Of a stretch of 64,000 bases of DNA, positions 1-12,006 are shown piece after piece. Position 1 is the first letter of the stretch; the number at the start of each line of letters is the position of its first letter. Made by a program: the position numbers and the translations under genes. The DNA is from Cydia pomonella (taxonomy: Eukaryota; Arthropoda; Insecta; Lepidoptera; Tortricidae), in contig NC_084707.1 of the NCBI RefSeq assembly GCF_033807575.1, positions 19,144,550 to 19,208,549 of the forward strand, given 5' to 3'. Under the pieces are notes generated by a model. That model saw only the letters and a list, made by a program, of their open reading frames with translations. It ran no database searches and was not told where the DNA came from.

Positions 1-1089
1 CAGAACTTTAAGCCATATTGCATACGAGCCATTAGTGCTTAACGGTGCAGTTGCTGACCCGCAACTGGGGTCTTAAAATAAAATTATGCTGTGTTATTTT
101 ATGTCACATACACATAAATGTTGTAGGGTATCACAAGATAAACAAATAGTTTAAGCAGTTACAAATATCTGTGATTTGAAGTCTATAGGATACATTTTGT
201 GCAATGCTGATTGGTATTAATTGGTTGTTGCAACATAGTGACCTTCCATTTTGATATCTAACTGGCAAATCTAACACACTTGTTTTAAATACATATTATC
301 TCATGGATATTTTAGCACCTCAACCTAGGCTAAACTACCCATATTTTAAATAACTTAGATAACCTGTCCGATTTCTAAGTTCAAGTTCGTCCTAAATTTC
401 CTATGGCGTAATTCAAGCGTACTTGATCTTGGAAAAACGGACAGACCTTACATAAAGCAAGGTAGGTACGTACCTATCCACTTTAAATACAGTATTTAAA
501 ATTCAATGAATTGCACAGAAATACATACAACGTAGGTACCTGCCTAAAATCCTGATTGGAAAAACATGTTACTTAAGGTAAATGTTTCGATTTTAGTCAG
601 GCAAAATATTTGATATGTTCGAAAGAGGTCATTATGGATTCGTCTCACGTAAACAGTAGGTTATAGCTCGAGATCCAGTACGTGAGATCAGGGCGCCGCC
701 AAAATTATCAGACATCAAAGTACCGAAATTGCTTTTAATGTAGCCTTGATAAATATTACGTACTACGAAAGTTTCACCATTTTCTACGAAATTACTATAG
801 TATTACAAATAAAGCACACACATAAATATGAACTAGTTTTATCTCCTAATTACTCTCGGGTAATAGGAAATATAAAAACCATACTTTAGCTTCCATAGCT
901 TTTTATTATTAATGATACTGTTGCTGTTTATTTAATAAATATTTGTTATGTATGTAAGTATGTCTGTATGTTTATGGTACGTATTTAAGTATGTTTATTC
1001 ATATTAATGTCTTGTGTTGTTTGGTTATATTCTATTCGACTTTTAATTATTATTATTATTTTTCTTTGTGCCACCTACCGTATATTCTA
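1..1089. other. non-coding, nothing recognised
   Basis: AT-rich sequence with stops in all frames and no motif I can name. It lies far upstream of the lectin-like gene. Confidence 0.5.
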
Positions 1090-1246
1090 ATTTTATTGTC
1101 TCCAATACCCAAAGGTTGTCTGGAAGAGATCGCTCTTAAGCGATGAGACCGCCTGTTGTTACGTCTATCAAATTGTCTTTGTTTGTTTCTGTACATTTAT
1201 TGTTAACTATGTGAGGTATTCAATAAAGAGTATTGTATTGTATTTT
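1090..1246 (+). repeat. 3' end of a non-LTR retrotransposon or SINE
   Basis: The stretch includes GAAGAGATCGCTCTTAAGCG and ends in AATAAAGAGTATTGTATTGT with a short TTGTA repeat. This wording and tail are familiar to me as a very common lepidopteran retrotransposon 3' end. No coding part is attached, so it is a 5'-truncated copy. The family name is not assigned. Confidence 0.6.
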
Positions 1247-2919
1247 ATAAAATTTAAGGTTACTAATACGCACTGACATAATTGTTACCTCAATACTAAT
1301 ACGAGCACAAAACATAACATTTTGTAAAATAAATAATCTTCGTCGTGTTAGTCACAAAATATCAAGATTTTTAAAATCATTTATTAAATAATTCGCTCAT
1401 AAAACTGGCCCCGAGAACATTTCAATTATAATACCGACTTAACTTATTTAATACTGAAACTGTAATTGGAATTGTTTCAGAAATATTTTACACTGACCAA
1501 AAAGTGTGGTCGAATTAATGAAAAAAGTTACAGCGAGTGAGATAGGCAAACGACACGGGCCTGGAGCGATGCGCAGGCAGGGTTCTACTGCAACGCGCTC
1601 GCTGTTCAGCTTGAGGCAGTTAGGGACACATTGCGTCTTGTAATAGTAGTTTATGTGACTGCTACATAATAATAATAAAAGGCATTAAAATACACGAGTG
1701 TGGGGACTCACTTCGTTCGTTTCTTAAAAGGATCACACGAGTGTTTTATAATTGCTAATTATGTACAATTACATACACTATTTTATCTACACACATATTT
1801 TAAGCTTTCTATAATTTATATGATATGATTCACTAACCCAAATTACAGCCAACGTTGGGGCATCGTTACTCTTTTGGCGGAACTCGCGGATATGTGGTGG
1901 CGTCACCGAAATATTTTTATCGCTCATTTTACACTAAACTTTTGCTATAGTTACTTTAAAAAAACAAATTCATTTTATACTTAAAACTAATTAAAAGATA
2001 AACTGTACGTCAAATGGCGGTAAATGAAAACTTTTTTTCGCATGTCTCGCATCCGTAGTTTTTTTTAAATTCAGAGACAAACTAGAGTCGGGGGCCTATT
2101 TCCGTATCATTCGATATAAACATACATGTGAGATATGTCAAAATTGTATGCAATTGACATTTCATTTCGAACAAAAAGGTACCTAATAACCAAATCGATT
2201 TTGATGAAGTTATGAAGCAATTACAAAATTATGACAGATAAGAAATTTGCTGTAACAGTTTATCGTTATGTTGGCCATTATTTACGGATTTTGAAGGCAT
2301 CATAGAGGGTTTATGATATGAGTGTAGATAAAAAGGTTTTTTTTTATTAGTTAGCTTATAAGTTACAGTGATTGACCCATTAGCTCTAATAATGAATTAT
2401 TTAGTCAAGCAGTCACCTACCGTAATCGTTTTGTGAAGTCAATTTTTGTTTTGACCTAAATTCATTATTTTTGGGACTCCAATATTTGTTGACGAATGGT
2501 CTAATTTTGAAATGAATCCAGACTTAAATTTAATTTGTATGCACACTTGCTGGTCAAATTGTATTGAAAAGCAGCCGATAGCCGTAATTACATGAAAGTA
2601 AATTATTTAAATGATATTCAGAACTAAGCCTTCACACACACAACAAATAAGCTTTAAATAAGACTTGTAGCAGTTATGGTTACTTAGAAACAAGTAGTGC
2701 ACAATTATGAAGTATTAAATGAAACTTTAATATGTTCGTATGCGTATCAGGTAGCTAATGGTCACAAAATTTAGGCAGTAATTATTGAGTTAAATTGCCG
2801 CAAATTGTTGGTCGGTGCGCGATAATTACAAAACATAATGCTTGAACTAATAGCTCAACATATCCTTTATCAGTTAAGTCGGCAATTTGAGTACAAATCC
2901 CGGTTTTGTAATCTCCTAT
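1247..2919. other. non-coding, mostly unrecognised
   Basis: AT-rich. A GC-richer patch at 1540-1620 and a small inverted motif (ACACGAGTGT near 1693 and ACACGAGTGT near 1735 around a purine-rich stretch) are the only structure noticed. No coding evidence. Confidence 0.4.
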
Positions 2920-3180
2920 TCTTCCGCGCGTTGTCCCGGCATTTTGCCACGGGTCACGGGAGCCTGGGGCCCGCTTGATAACTAATCCCAAGATTTGGCG
3001 TAGGCACTATATATTTACCAGGGTAAACTAGGCCTTATAGGGATTAGTCCGGTTTCCTCGCGATGTTTTCCTTCACCGAAAAGCGACAGGTAAATATTAA
3101 ATGATATTTCGTACATAAGGTTCCTAAAAACTCATTGGTATGAACCGGGTTTTGAACACGCGACCTCCTGATTGCAATCC
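2920..3180 (-). repeat. tRNA-derived SINE, 5'-truncated
   Basis: On the minus strand the copy begins near 3180 with a B-box-like sequence (GTGTTCAAAACCC, consensus GGTTCGAATCC). It runs through a body with CTTTTCGGTGAAGGAAAACA and ends in the GTCCCGGCATTTTGCCACGG block. A fragment of the same family lies at 42425-42515. The A-box part of the tRNA-like head is missing. Recognised as a widespread lepidopteran SINE; not a functional tRNA. Confidence 0.7.
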
Positions 3181-4950
3181 TGGTTTTGTAATAATAAAAC
3201 TTGTACTAATAAAGACTATTAATAAAGTCCATATTTGTTATTATTAGTATCAACTGTCTTTCTAAGAAGTTTCAACTCACTCACAAAAAAATCCTTCTCG
3301 ATACTAACTTTCAACCATTTTTTCACCGCAACGAACTTTCAAAAACGCAAACATAATTTTTGTGATGGTATTTAAGTCGCGTGTAAACGACATAAAATTG
3401 CTTATTATGCTCTAGAGCATAAAGCAAAATCATCTATTACGACCCTTATTAACTTAACAATAAAGTTCAAAATCTGCTATTACAAACTGTCAGCCCTGCC
3501 GGCGCGCCCCCGATCGGCGGACTCCCGACCGGCGGCTCCGCGCCCTAGTACGATACAGTAAAATAACATAAAATATTGGAATTTTTTGGAAATTTCCTCG
3601 CAATCGAAGTGAAAAGCAGAGTGTATAACTCAGGCATAAATGTCAATTTTTATCCTCGACTAAATAAATTGCCTCGGATAAAAATGGATCGCTTTATGCC
3701 CTTGTTGTACAATATACTATTATTGTGTTTTAATAAAATGTGTCTTATTACAAAGTAAAACAGACTGAAAATTAGTAGGTAACTGATTGATATGTTTGTG
3801 AAGGTACATATACAGGCTAGATTTCATATACTGAGGGCAACTCGCATCGCGTGCTGCTACGCCAATTGTTCTTAGGAGACCATCCCTAACTCGCTTGCCT
3901 AGGCGCTACAAAAGGCAACTTGTACAATTTGTACAAGGTAAGCACTTCAATTTTGTAACGCCTTACCTACTTATCTGGACTTAAAATATCAATGCGCTGC
4001 ATATGTACGATTCAAGCTAATTTGGTTGGCAACACTAACGCTATAATATCTCCAATGTAAAGTGAACCCTAAATAGCTCAACAATTAAAGTCCGTGAATG
4101 TGTATCATTCAGTTAACAAACGCTGGATGAAATCTTTCTCGTTTTGCCACTCCTGATTAGAGTAAGCTTACAAAGTGGCGTGTCATGCATACCTATACAA
4201 CAAACATGAATTTGCGGTTTCACAGTCTTTCACGAACAAACAAAGGTCTCTGTCTAGTAAATAGTCTTTAACTTAGACACGGCTGCATTCTTAAGCTCAA
4301 AACGTCCTTTGTCCTTTGATTCTGTACGTTATCATTTGCGTCTCCGGAGTGTTACTCAACAGCACAGATATATATTGGAGTAGACGTGAAAAGTGTCGCA
4401 CTTTTTATTAATATAGGCTGATTTAATTCGGGGTATTCCTTTAAAGAGCTAATACTAGAGTCAATTTTTATGAAATAAGTCCCTATAAACCGGGGCTCAA
4501 AATAAATAGTTTTGAAGGTATGAAGAATCTTGGTACATAATCCCCATTATTTCAAAAATTAATGTTCTATATTGACTAGCCTTAAGTAATATCAGAAATT
4601 GTTAATAATATAGACGCCTATTATCTGCAGGCGACGATCAAAAAAAGTATACAGGACTTTATAAGCTTTCAAAAAAAATTGAAACTTATTAACTGCTTGA
4701 TAAATTTAAAAAAAAAATCTAACAACAACAGACGCTGGTCATTACATAGGTACCTTACACGTTGGTGTACATTGAAAAACTTAATATTCGGGAAATAATT
4801 TATTTTTGACCCTGAATAATAGGGTCAAATTTATTGCAAATGAACTCCAGTATTAGTTCCTTGAAGAATACCTCGAATTTAAAAGCAGCAAATTGTTGGC
4901 ATATACGTACGTAAAGGGAAAAATAAAAAGAAGATTAACTCGATAACCGA
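3181..4950. other. non-coding, nothing recognised
   Basis: Mostly AT-rich sequence with a short GC-rich block at 3490-3545. No ORF, repeat pair or RNA gene is supported. Confidence 0.4.
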
Positions 4951-5490
4951 TTTTTAGGGTTCCGTAGTCAACTAGTTAGGGTTCCGTAGTCAACTAGGAA
5001 CCCTTATAGTTTCGCCATATCTGTCTGTCTGTCTGTCTGTCTGACTGTCTGTCTGTCCGAGGCTTTGCTCCGTGGTCGTTAGTGCTAGAAAGCTGAAATT
5101 TGGCATGGATATATAAATCAATAAAGCCGACAAAGTCGGACAATAAAATCTAAAAATTTAATTTTTTTTAGGGTACCTCCCCTACACGTAAAGTGGGGGT
5201 TATTTTTTTTTTCGCTTCAACCCTAGAGTGTGGGGTATCGTTGGAAAGGTCTTTCAAAACTAATATGGGGTTTCAAAAAAGATTTTTTGATAAAGTGAAT
5301 ATATTCGGAGATAATCGCACCGAAAAAAAAATGTGTCCCCCCCCCTCTAACTTTTGAACCATAGGTCAAAAATATGAAAAAAATCGTGGAAGTAGAGCTT
5401 ATGAAAAACATTAAACGAAAACTATAGCGGACATGATCAGTTTAGCTGTTTTTGAGTTATCGCAAAAGTTTTCCCATCATAGTAAAAAGA
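4951..5490 (+). repeat. dispersed repeat, left part, copy 1
   Basis: The segment starts with a 22-bp unit duplicated in tandem (4954-4975 and 4976-4997; core AGGGTTCCGTAGTCAACTAG). A GTCT microsatellite follows at about 5021-5056, then a long body ending near AAAAAGAC at 5490. The body matches, in reverse orientation, 43455-43935 over nearly its whole length. The element is cut at about 5490 by the retrotransposon that follows and resumes at about 7618. No protein is encoded. Probably a non-autonomous element of unknown class. Confidence 0.7.
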
Positions 5491-7194
5491 CTTAATGTGC
5501 CTGGTAGTGATGAGGTTTCTTTAACCACCATGTTGGAATTTGAACAAAACCGCTTCTGTAATTCTGTGTTCGGTTTGAAACCTGTCGAAGAGGGTCAAGT
5601 GGGAAAATATATACTGTCCGTTACTACAAATGCAGTTGGGGTGGACGGAATTAGTAGAGACATGGTGCTTCTTACCCTTCCGCGTACTTTGTCAATATTA
5701 ACAGCCATAATCAATCGCTATATTTTAACCGGTGAGGTGCCTTCTTTGTGGAAGTCTGCCATAGTTACGCCTCTGCCAAAGGTAGATAACCCTAGTGAGC
5801 CTAAAGATCTTCGGCCTATAAGTATTTTACCTTTTCTGTCAAAAATATTAGAAAAAGCTGTTTATGAGCAGCTGTGTAAGTATGTACAAAACAACAATAT
5901 CCTGCCTCAATTACAGTCAGGATTTCGTAGGGGTATGGGGACAGTAACTGCCCTTATTGACGTTGTTGACAATATTATTTATGGCCAAGACTCAAGCAAG
6001 GGTACTTTCTTAGTATTGTTGGATTTTTCTCGTGCTTTTGACTGTATAAATATAGTCTTGCTTCTATCTAAATTGATTTATTATGGTGTAGACTTACGGT
6101 CACTCTCGTGATTTAGGAGTTATCTTGCTGGTCGTATGCTGTCAGTTAAAATAGCTAAAAACGATGGCACTTTATTGGTGTCTGACTCTAGACCCCTAAA
6201 TCGCGGAGTCCCACAAGGCTCCATTCTGGGTCCTTTACTCTTTATTATTTATAGCGCGGACATTGTTAACGTTATTAAACATTGTCAATATCACTTGTAT
6301 GCGGATGATGTTCAGATGTACTACTCGGCCCGTCCTAGTGACTTTGCCGAGTCAATCAATAAAATTAATGAAGATCTCGAAAGTATTTCCGCTTGGGCTG
6401 AACAAAACAGTCTGTTACTAAACCCTACTAAATCAAAGTTTATGATTATGGGAAGTAAAACTCAAATTTCTCGAATCTTAGACGGTAGCCCTCAACTAAA
6501 TATTAGAGGCTCATTGATAGAGCGAGTAGAAGAGGCTAGAAATCTTGGTATAATAATGGACAACCAGTTAAGGTTTGAAAAACACGTAGCAGAGTTAGCC
6601 AAATCTTGTTTTTTTAGACTGAAAATTTTGTATCAAGTGAGAAACCTTCTAAACGAAAAAGTTCGCTTGACCTTATGCGAATCGCTCATACTATCAAAGT
6701 TGAACTACGGCGATGTGGTGTACGGGCCTCGTCTGCAACAAAAAACTCGTCGACTAATACAGCGAGTTCAAAATGCGTGTCATCGATATTGCTACACAAT
6801 TCCTCCAAGGAGCCATATCACGCCGTTTTTGAACAAGTCTTCGACTTTGAATATGGTATCACGCAGACATTTACACCTTGCCTGTCTTCTCTTCGGTGTT
6901 ATAAATTGCAAGTCACCCATGTATCTTCACTCGAAAATTAATATTTCTTCTTTTCACACTCGACACGGCACAAGATCTACTCGACGTTGCCTTTTAGAAG
7001 TACATCCTCATAGGACAATTGCCTTTACCGGTTGTTTCCGTTATCTTGCGACCAAATGCTGGAATGATATACCCCCGCCTTTGAGAGAGCTGAAATCCAA
7101 AAAATCATTTAAACATAGTTTTAAAAAGATTCTCCTCGATAAACAAACCGCTGGTATTCCATACGGCTTTTTGGTGGCAGATTTCAGAATCTAA
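5491..7194 (+). pseudogene. 5'-truncated non-LTR retrotransposon reverse transcriptase with one stop
   Basis: The conserved reverse transcriptase core is readable in one frame: RPISILPFLSKILEKAVYEQ (template grip), LLDFSRAFD (first catalytic Asp), GVPQGSILGP, and YADD at about 6300 (catalytic Asp pair). The C-terminal region shows the usual KLNYGDVVYGP-type thumb and a Trp-rich end. The only interruption is a TGA at 6109-6111 between LRSLS and FRSYL, where related proteins usually have Trp, so TGG to TGA is the simplest change. The upstream endonuclease domain is absent. Homology to the flanking repeat runs up to about 5490, so the true 5' junction is there rather than at the first start codon. 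I place it in the Jockey/CR1 group because there is no RNase H and the tail is a microsatellite; clade is uncertain. Confidence 0.85.
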
Positions 7195-7617
7195 CATGGT
7201 GGAGATGGCAGTCACGAGAACTAGGGGGCCTACACACTGTTCACATCCTTGCCGACTTATTTATTATCACATACGACTTATATATTATAAACATGTAACA
7301 CACACATACCCTCATTTTAAACATCTGCTGTGACCTGGGTTCCGGCAGAAAACCAGTGCTTTACTCGAAAGAGTGAAGAGTATCACTGAGCCGTGACCCT
7401 TTTGTCCTGCTGCAACGCACACAGTATGTAGGTAGGTACTTTTATTTTATTTTATTGTTTATTAATTATGCCTATTTTGTTGTCTCAATTTTCTTTTGTG
7501 CTATTTTTATTTTGTTCCTGTAATAATTTGTGTTCTTTATGATGATTTAAACTTTATATTGTGTGTTTTTGCAGCTGCCAAATAAATGATTTATCTATCT
7601 ATCTATCTATCTATCTA
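7195..7617 (+). repeat. 3' UTR and TCTA microsatellite tail of the same retrotransposon
   Basis: The non-coding tail after the stop ends in about six TCTA units (7592-7617), a tail type used by several non-LTR clades in place of poly(A). Immediately downstream the sequence of the interrupted host repeat resumes, which fixes the 3' junction. Confidence 0.75.
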
Positions 7618-7805
7618 CTTACTTTAATTAGGTACTGATTGTGCAAATTTTCCTATTTGTTTAACTCGGGTGAAAGGTACCGTTTCATCCCTTGGTTAAC
7701 AATTTACTATACTTTAAGCTCCAGTTTAGCTTATTGTGACGGAAGAGTAACTACGGAACCCTACACTGAGCGTGGCCCGACATGCTCTTGGCCGGTTTTT
7801 ATATA
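7618..7805 (+). repeat. dispersed repeat, right part, copy 1
   Basis: Matches the reverse complement of 42790-42975, including TTTAACTCGGGT, TTTCATCCCTTGGTTAAC, GGAACCCTACACTGAGCGTG and the end motif CTCTTGGCCGGTTTTTATA. It is the other end of the element that begins at 4951. Confidence 0.7.
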
Positions 7806-8004
7806 TACATATCGAAAGCTCGAATTGTAAATAGGAAGTTCTTGGAACTTTTCTGTTCTATACTTACTCCTTTCGCTTTTTCGAAATTCTATAATATATA
7901 AACGTCAAGCACTAATAAGGTGATACGTACCATCAAAGTATTCAAACAATAAGAAAGTAAAACATATGTTAAGACTTATTAGTTTACTGTATCACGTCCA
8001 TTAG

Positions 8005-8262
8005 TTTACGTGGGGAGGAGCAAACAAGACAACGATCATTGGCATAGAAAGAGCTCAGAGGGCAGTTCTCAAAGTTTGCACTTTTCGTCCCTTACGTTAT
8101 CGGACGACTCAATTGTTGACCGAGTGTAAAGTTCTCAGCGTTCGACAGTTATGCGTGTTGCACACAGTAGTGAAAAAACACTTACTCATACCCTATAACC
8201 TCCAAATTTTATCTGACAAGCGACGCGCTGATATCGTTTGCACTAAATCTTATACCTTTAAA
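8005..8262 (+). pseudogene. fragment of a second non-LTR retrotransposon (C-terminal region)
   Basis: From 8011 one frame reads WGGANKTTIIGIERAQRAVL and continues with RPLRYRTTQLL and VLHTVVKKH. The WGGA...ER.QR.VL...RP.R..TT.LY order is the region after the reverse transcriptase in Jockey-like elements. Both ends are lost: a TAG lies in frame just upstream at 8002, and similarity fades after about 8262 although the frame stays open to 8445. It is not the same family as the element at 5491-7617. Confidence 0.7.
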
Positions 8263-8560
8263 CGAGCAATTCTTGTATATTTATATATATATTTCGGGGA
8301 TCTCGGAAACGGCTCTAACGATTTCGATGAAATTTTTTATATGTTTTCCGAGCAAAGCTCGGTTTCCCAGATATTATTTATTACACACGTAAGTTTTTCT
8401 GTGTCCTCGGCTCTTTCTTTTACAATAAATTCAATCTGTTTTTGAATATTTACCCAATGCCTAGTAAAGTCTGCATAAAAGCTGTACAAACGTTGCTCAT
8501 TGGCAAGAAGTACGAGGACACAGAAAGGCTATTAGAAGTAGTTACATAGAAATTAAGAAA

Positions 8561-8593
8561 AGTAGGAGATATACATATAATATATCTCCTACT
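8561..8593. repeat. perfect 13-bp inverted repeat (hairpin)
   Basis: AGTAGGAGATATA at 8561-8573 is exactly complementary to 8581-8593 with a 7-nt loop. It sits 17 bp outside the left end of the MITE at 8611. No transposon boundary or gene explains it. Confidence 0.6.
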
Positions 8594-8610
8594 TCTCCTA
8601 TATATATATA

Positions 8611-9083
8611 CAGGGTGATTCATGAGACGTAAGCAGGACTTAGTCTACACAATAAGTAAATGTTAATGAATCGTTCACCGTCATATTTAAGTAAAACAAT
8701 CACGCTATTTTTCTGTTACTTAACTTTTTGCTAAGGACAAATTTGATTATCTACAATCATGGACACCCTACAACGCTTAATTAACAAAGATAAAACCTCT
8801 TTCACCGTTATGACAGTACTTTGATTATGAAGAAAACAAAATGTCACACTTGAGTGAGATACGATTTTTCAAAAGTAACCAGACTCCGATGACATTAATT
8901 TTGTCACTTTGTTATTAATAAACCATAAAGGGTGACCACAAATGTCGTAAATAAATGAAAACTTTTTTTTAAAACAGTAAAAATTAAATTAACGTTAATA
9001 TCATAAATAATAGTACGAAACAGTAGCTTATAACTTACTGAATATGCAGGCTTGATCCTGCTCACGTCTCCTGAATCATCCTG
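8611..9083. mobile_element. MITE with TA target duplication (Tc1/mariner type)
   Basis: The left end is CAGGGTGATTCATGAGACGT. The right end is its imperfect complement (ACGTCTCCTGAATCATCCTG). The inverted similarity continues inward through GCAGGA, about 28 bp in all. TA flanks both ends (8609-8610 and 9084-9085). The 473-bp interior has no transposase ORF. CAGGGTG ends with TA duplications are typical of the Tc1/mariner/IS630 superfamily, so this is a non-autonomous derivative. Confidence 0.75.
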
Positions 9084-9450
9084 TATATGTACAAATCGAA
9101 GAGTTATGTTACCACTTAACGTTATAAAGCGTAAATATTGTCATAGTCATTTAGTTTATTGTTGCGGCATGAAGCTGTAGATGCCGGCAGCATTTCCTCG
9201 CTGTTCATTTACCTCAAGGAAAAGATACCATGATACTTACCATGGTAAGCAACGAAGGTACCTTCTAGGGAGACAATCTGACAATGCATCATAATCATAA
9301 TAGGCTTGATAGAGAAACGCAAACATCGCAAAATAGTTTCTATTTTGATATATATATCTGTGGTCGACACAAATACTCCACGAATACTGTACTGTTTTAG
9401 AACACCTCCCCCGCCTAAGGCGCCTTGTCAGTGCACCGCTATTGTCGCGA

Positions 9451-9466
9451 CACGTGACGTCACGTG
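9451..9466. promoter_or_regulatory. 16-bp palindrome: E-box / CRE / E-box, next to a CCAAT box
   Basis: CACGTGACGTCACGTG is a perfect palindrome made of two CACGTG E-boxes overlapping a TGACGTCA cAMP-response element. An inverted CCAAT box (ATTGG) follows at 9470-9474. These motifs bind bHLH, bZIP/CREB and NF-Y factors in animals. No transcribed gene could be tied to it; the lectin-like gene starts 2.7 kb downstream. Confidence 0.4.
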
Positions 9467-9784
9467 CCGATTGGCCATTCCTCGCGCTGGACTGTTTAAT
9501 GGTAAATACACTCCAAGGCAATGGGAACGGGTGATCTTGTGTGAAAGTTTTAAAGAAAGCGACACGTTTCAATTGCTTTTGAGTGAAAAACTTATATTGA
9601 GGTAAAAGTATAAACAATCTATTTTATATGTTTGAGCTACCAGGCTAGCTTCATCATAGTGATGGGTCAGTTGAGCTATCGGAGAAAGAAAAAATCAAGA
9701 GACTTCTACCAAATAGCCACTTATACACAGCGCAGTGAAAGACTATGAGACGTAAGGAAAATAGACGGCAGTGATCTTCGAATA

Positions 9785-9895
9785 CATTAAAAAAAAAAGT
9801 GGAAAAATTTACTGTCTTGGGTGAGGCTTGAACTCTCGATACTGGATCGCTAGCCCATTGCTCTGCCATGTGAGCAACCAAGACCTCAGACAAGG
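9785..9895 (-). repeat. tRNA-like SINE head
   Basis: On the minus strand the sequence shows TGGCAGAGCAATGGG (A-box-like), AGCGATCC and GAGAGTTCAAGCCTC (B-box-like), followed by CCAAGACAGTAAATTTTTCC. Spacing fits a tRNA-derived SINE. The acceptor stem does not pair, so it is not a functional tRNA. Confidence 0.5.
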
Positions 9896-11237
9896 ACAAC
9901 AAATATTTCTACCATATGGGCTTTTTTAGAAAGGCACCCTAGTGACCTTTACCGTAAGTATATTATACTTCTTAGACAGCTAGCGGAGTTCCAATTCATA
10001 TTGGAAATTCACCAGCACAATGTGCCACATAATACTAAAACATTTTTTGTATCTAGCAGAAACGTCTACGAATGAATGATGCTATTAACCAGACAAGATT
10101 AAACAAGACCGCAAATTTTTCCACTTTTATTATTTATTAATTTAAACTTTGTTGCGGCCTTAACGCTTTGAGGCATCTACCAGTCAACCATTGGGCTAAA
10201 CACAAATAGACACCGTTTAGGGGCATAAATATCAAATTGTCAGAAAGTCCTACTCACAATGTCCTACTGCCAAGTAGTTCGAATGTATTATTGTCCTAAT
10301 GCCAGAAAGTGTAGGTGTCGTAACTTTAGTCGCGAATGTTTTCAAATAAGTGTTTACGCAACTTGCTTTAAATGAAAGCTTACTCTGAACTTATTCTAAG
10401 TTTAGTAGCATCGTTCGCATACGTTTCTGCTTAATATTTTTTATTCGGTAGTGATCTTCATTCCTCCGCGAAAACGGTCGCCGCCGTGACTGGAAGCGTT
10501 TTTATCCTGACAGTTACTTAATTAAACTTTTAACTATTTGTAACTGCAGGTCAACCTTTCAACGGAGGCGGTTGGTAAGAAGTTATTATGGTCAGCTACG
10601 GATTACCTGTAGGTATGAAGCGGATTTTCTGTATTATGTTAAGTAATTAAAAATGTAATATTACAGTACGTATGGTTCTACTTTACCGCCCTAGTGCGTA
10701 ACTCGCACTATACGTGCGTATGTCGAAAATTTCAAGGGCCATGTGTGCTGTAAAACGTTGTACAATACACGTGCGAAAAGGTAATTCGTTTAATTAAGTT
10801 TTCTACTTTTCAAATATTTGGACAATTTTCTAATTTTATTAGTCAAATAAGTAACACAGCATTTAAGTAAAACCAAGGCACTGTGAAACTACAAAATAAA
10901 ATACAATACAGGGAAACAATACCTATACATGAAAACAGAATTGGGTGTGGGTGACGAGTTGACGACATGACAGCGTGGCTCCGTAACATTGTCAGACTCA
11001 TCGTAAGATACGGCAGGTTGCCCCGGAACCGCCGAAACATATGTGGACCATTTGGTCAGAAGTCCGCGCTTGCAATGGTATCCTGCAGCGGCCGGGCACC
11101 ACAAATGAACTGAAGAGCATATAGTGACGCGACTGCAGCTGGTGCACCCTCAGCGTGTACCCAGCCTTCCGGCGGACGTACTCCACCATCTCGTCGGCCC
11201 CGGCGGAGTAATGCAGGCCAGTGCCTTACTTGGTGTC
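9896..11237. other. non-coding, unassigned
   Basis: No gene seen. The end of the stretch (11060-11237) is GC-rich and the minus strand is open in more than one frame there. None of these frames gives a protein I recognise. Confidence 0.35.
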
Positions 11238-11280
11238 GCAATCCGTAGATCCGTATCCTGGATACGGATCTACGGATTGC
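11238..11280. repeat. 43-bp near-perfect palindrome
   Basis: Two perfectly complementary 21-bp arms (beginning GCAATCCGTAGATCC) are separated by one base. The arms contain ATCCGTA twice and its complement twice. No transposon ends or gene are visible at its borders. Confidence 0.8.
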
Positions 11281-12006
11281 CGGATTAACCATTAAGCAAA
11301 ATAAGCACTTGCTTAGGGCACCACGTCTAGGGGGGCACCAAAATCGTAGGAAAAAAAACGCGCAGGCTGCATCGCAGTCGTAGTATTTATGTACACGAAA
11401 CTTTTTGTCGACTTTGACGTGTGCAAGTACCCATCTAATAACGAAGGGTCGTAATAGAGTGAGGACACGTAAGCACATCTCCAACCCTTCGCGGAGGCCC
11501 TCAAAGCTCATAGCCAAAATATCTTACCGTCGGGCTTGTGGCCAACCGATTTTCTCGACGTAGATTGCCGATTTTGTAGCGAATTTTGCTCTCTTGCACG
11601 CCAGATGTGTCGGCCTGGCCGAGTTGCTGCAGATCCTGTGACATTTTATAAGGGCACTTAATCATTTTAATATTTATGACCCAAAGTCAACTTGTATAGT
11701 CAAAATGATTTCTCCGAAACAATATTGCATAATTTTTATATTTAGGTAGGTATGTGATATTTTAGGAGTACCTATATTTAAAATTCAATTGGTATCACAC
11801 AGATAAAATACACATAGATAAGATAAAACTTGTATATCCATGAAAATGTATCTTTAGCAATAAATAAAAAAGAAAAGCCTGAATTCTATACAACAAAAGC
11901 ATATCAATAATTTACCAAAGAAGTTTGTTTTGCTCAGTGACCTTCGTTTCGTTGAAACAAACTCAAGGTACTTACACATTTTACTGTCGAATACTTTGTT
12001 TACATA

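Noticed and set aside
9237..9617. 126-codon frame on the minus strand overlapping the E-box/CRE palindrome
   Set aside because: Open on both strands, no domain, no sensible start context.
11056..11517. 153-codon open frame on the minus strand and two overlapping frames at 10889-11189
   Set aside because: Several frames are open together because the block is GC-rich. The frame runs through the 43-bp palindrome, and no domain or conserved pattern is recognisable.
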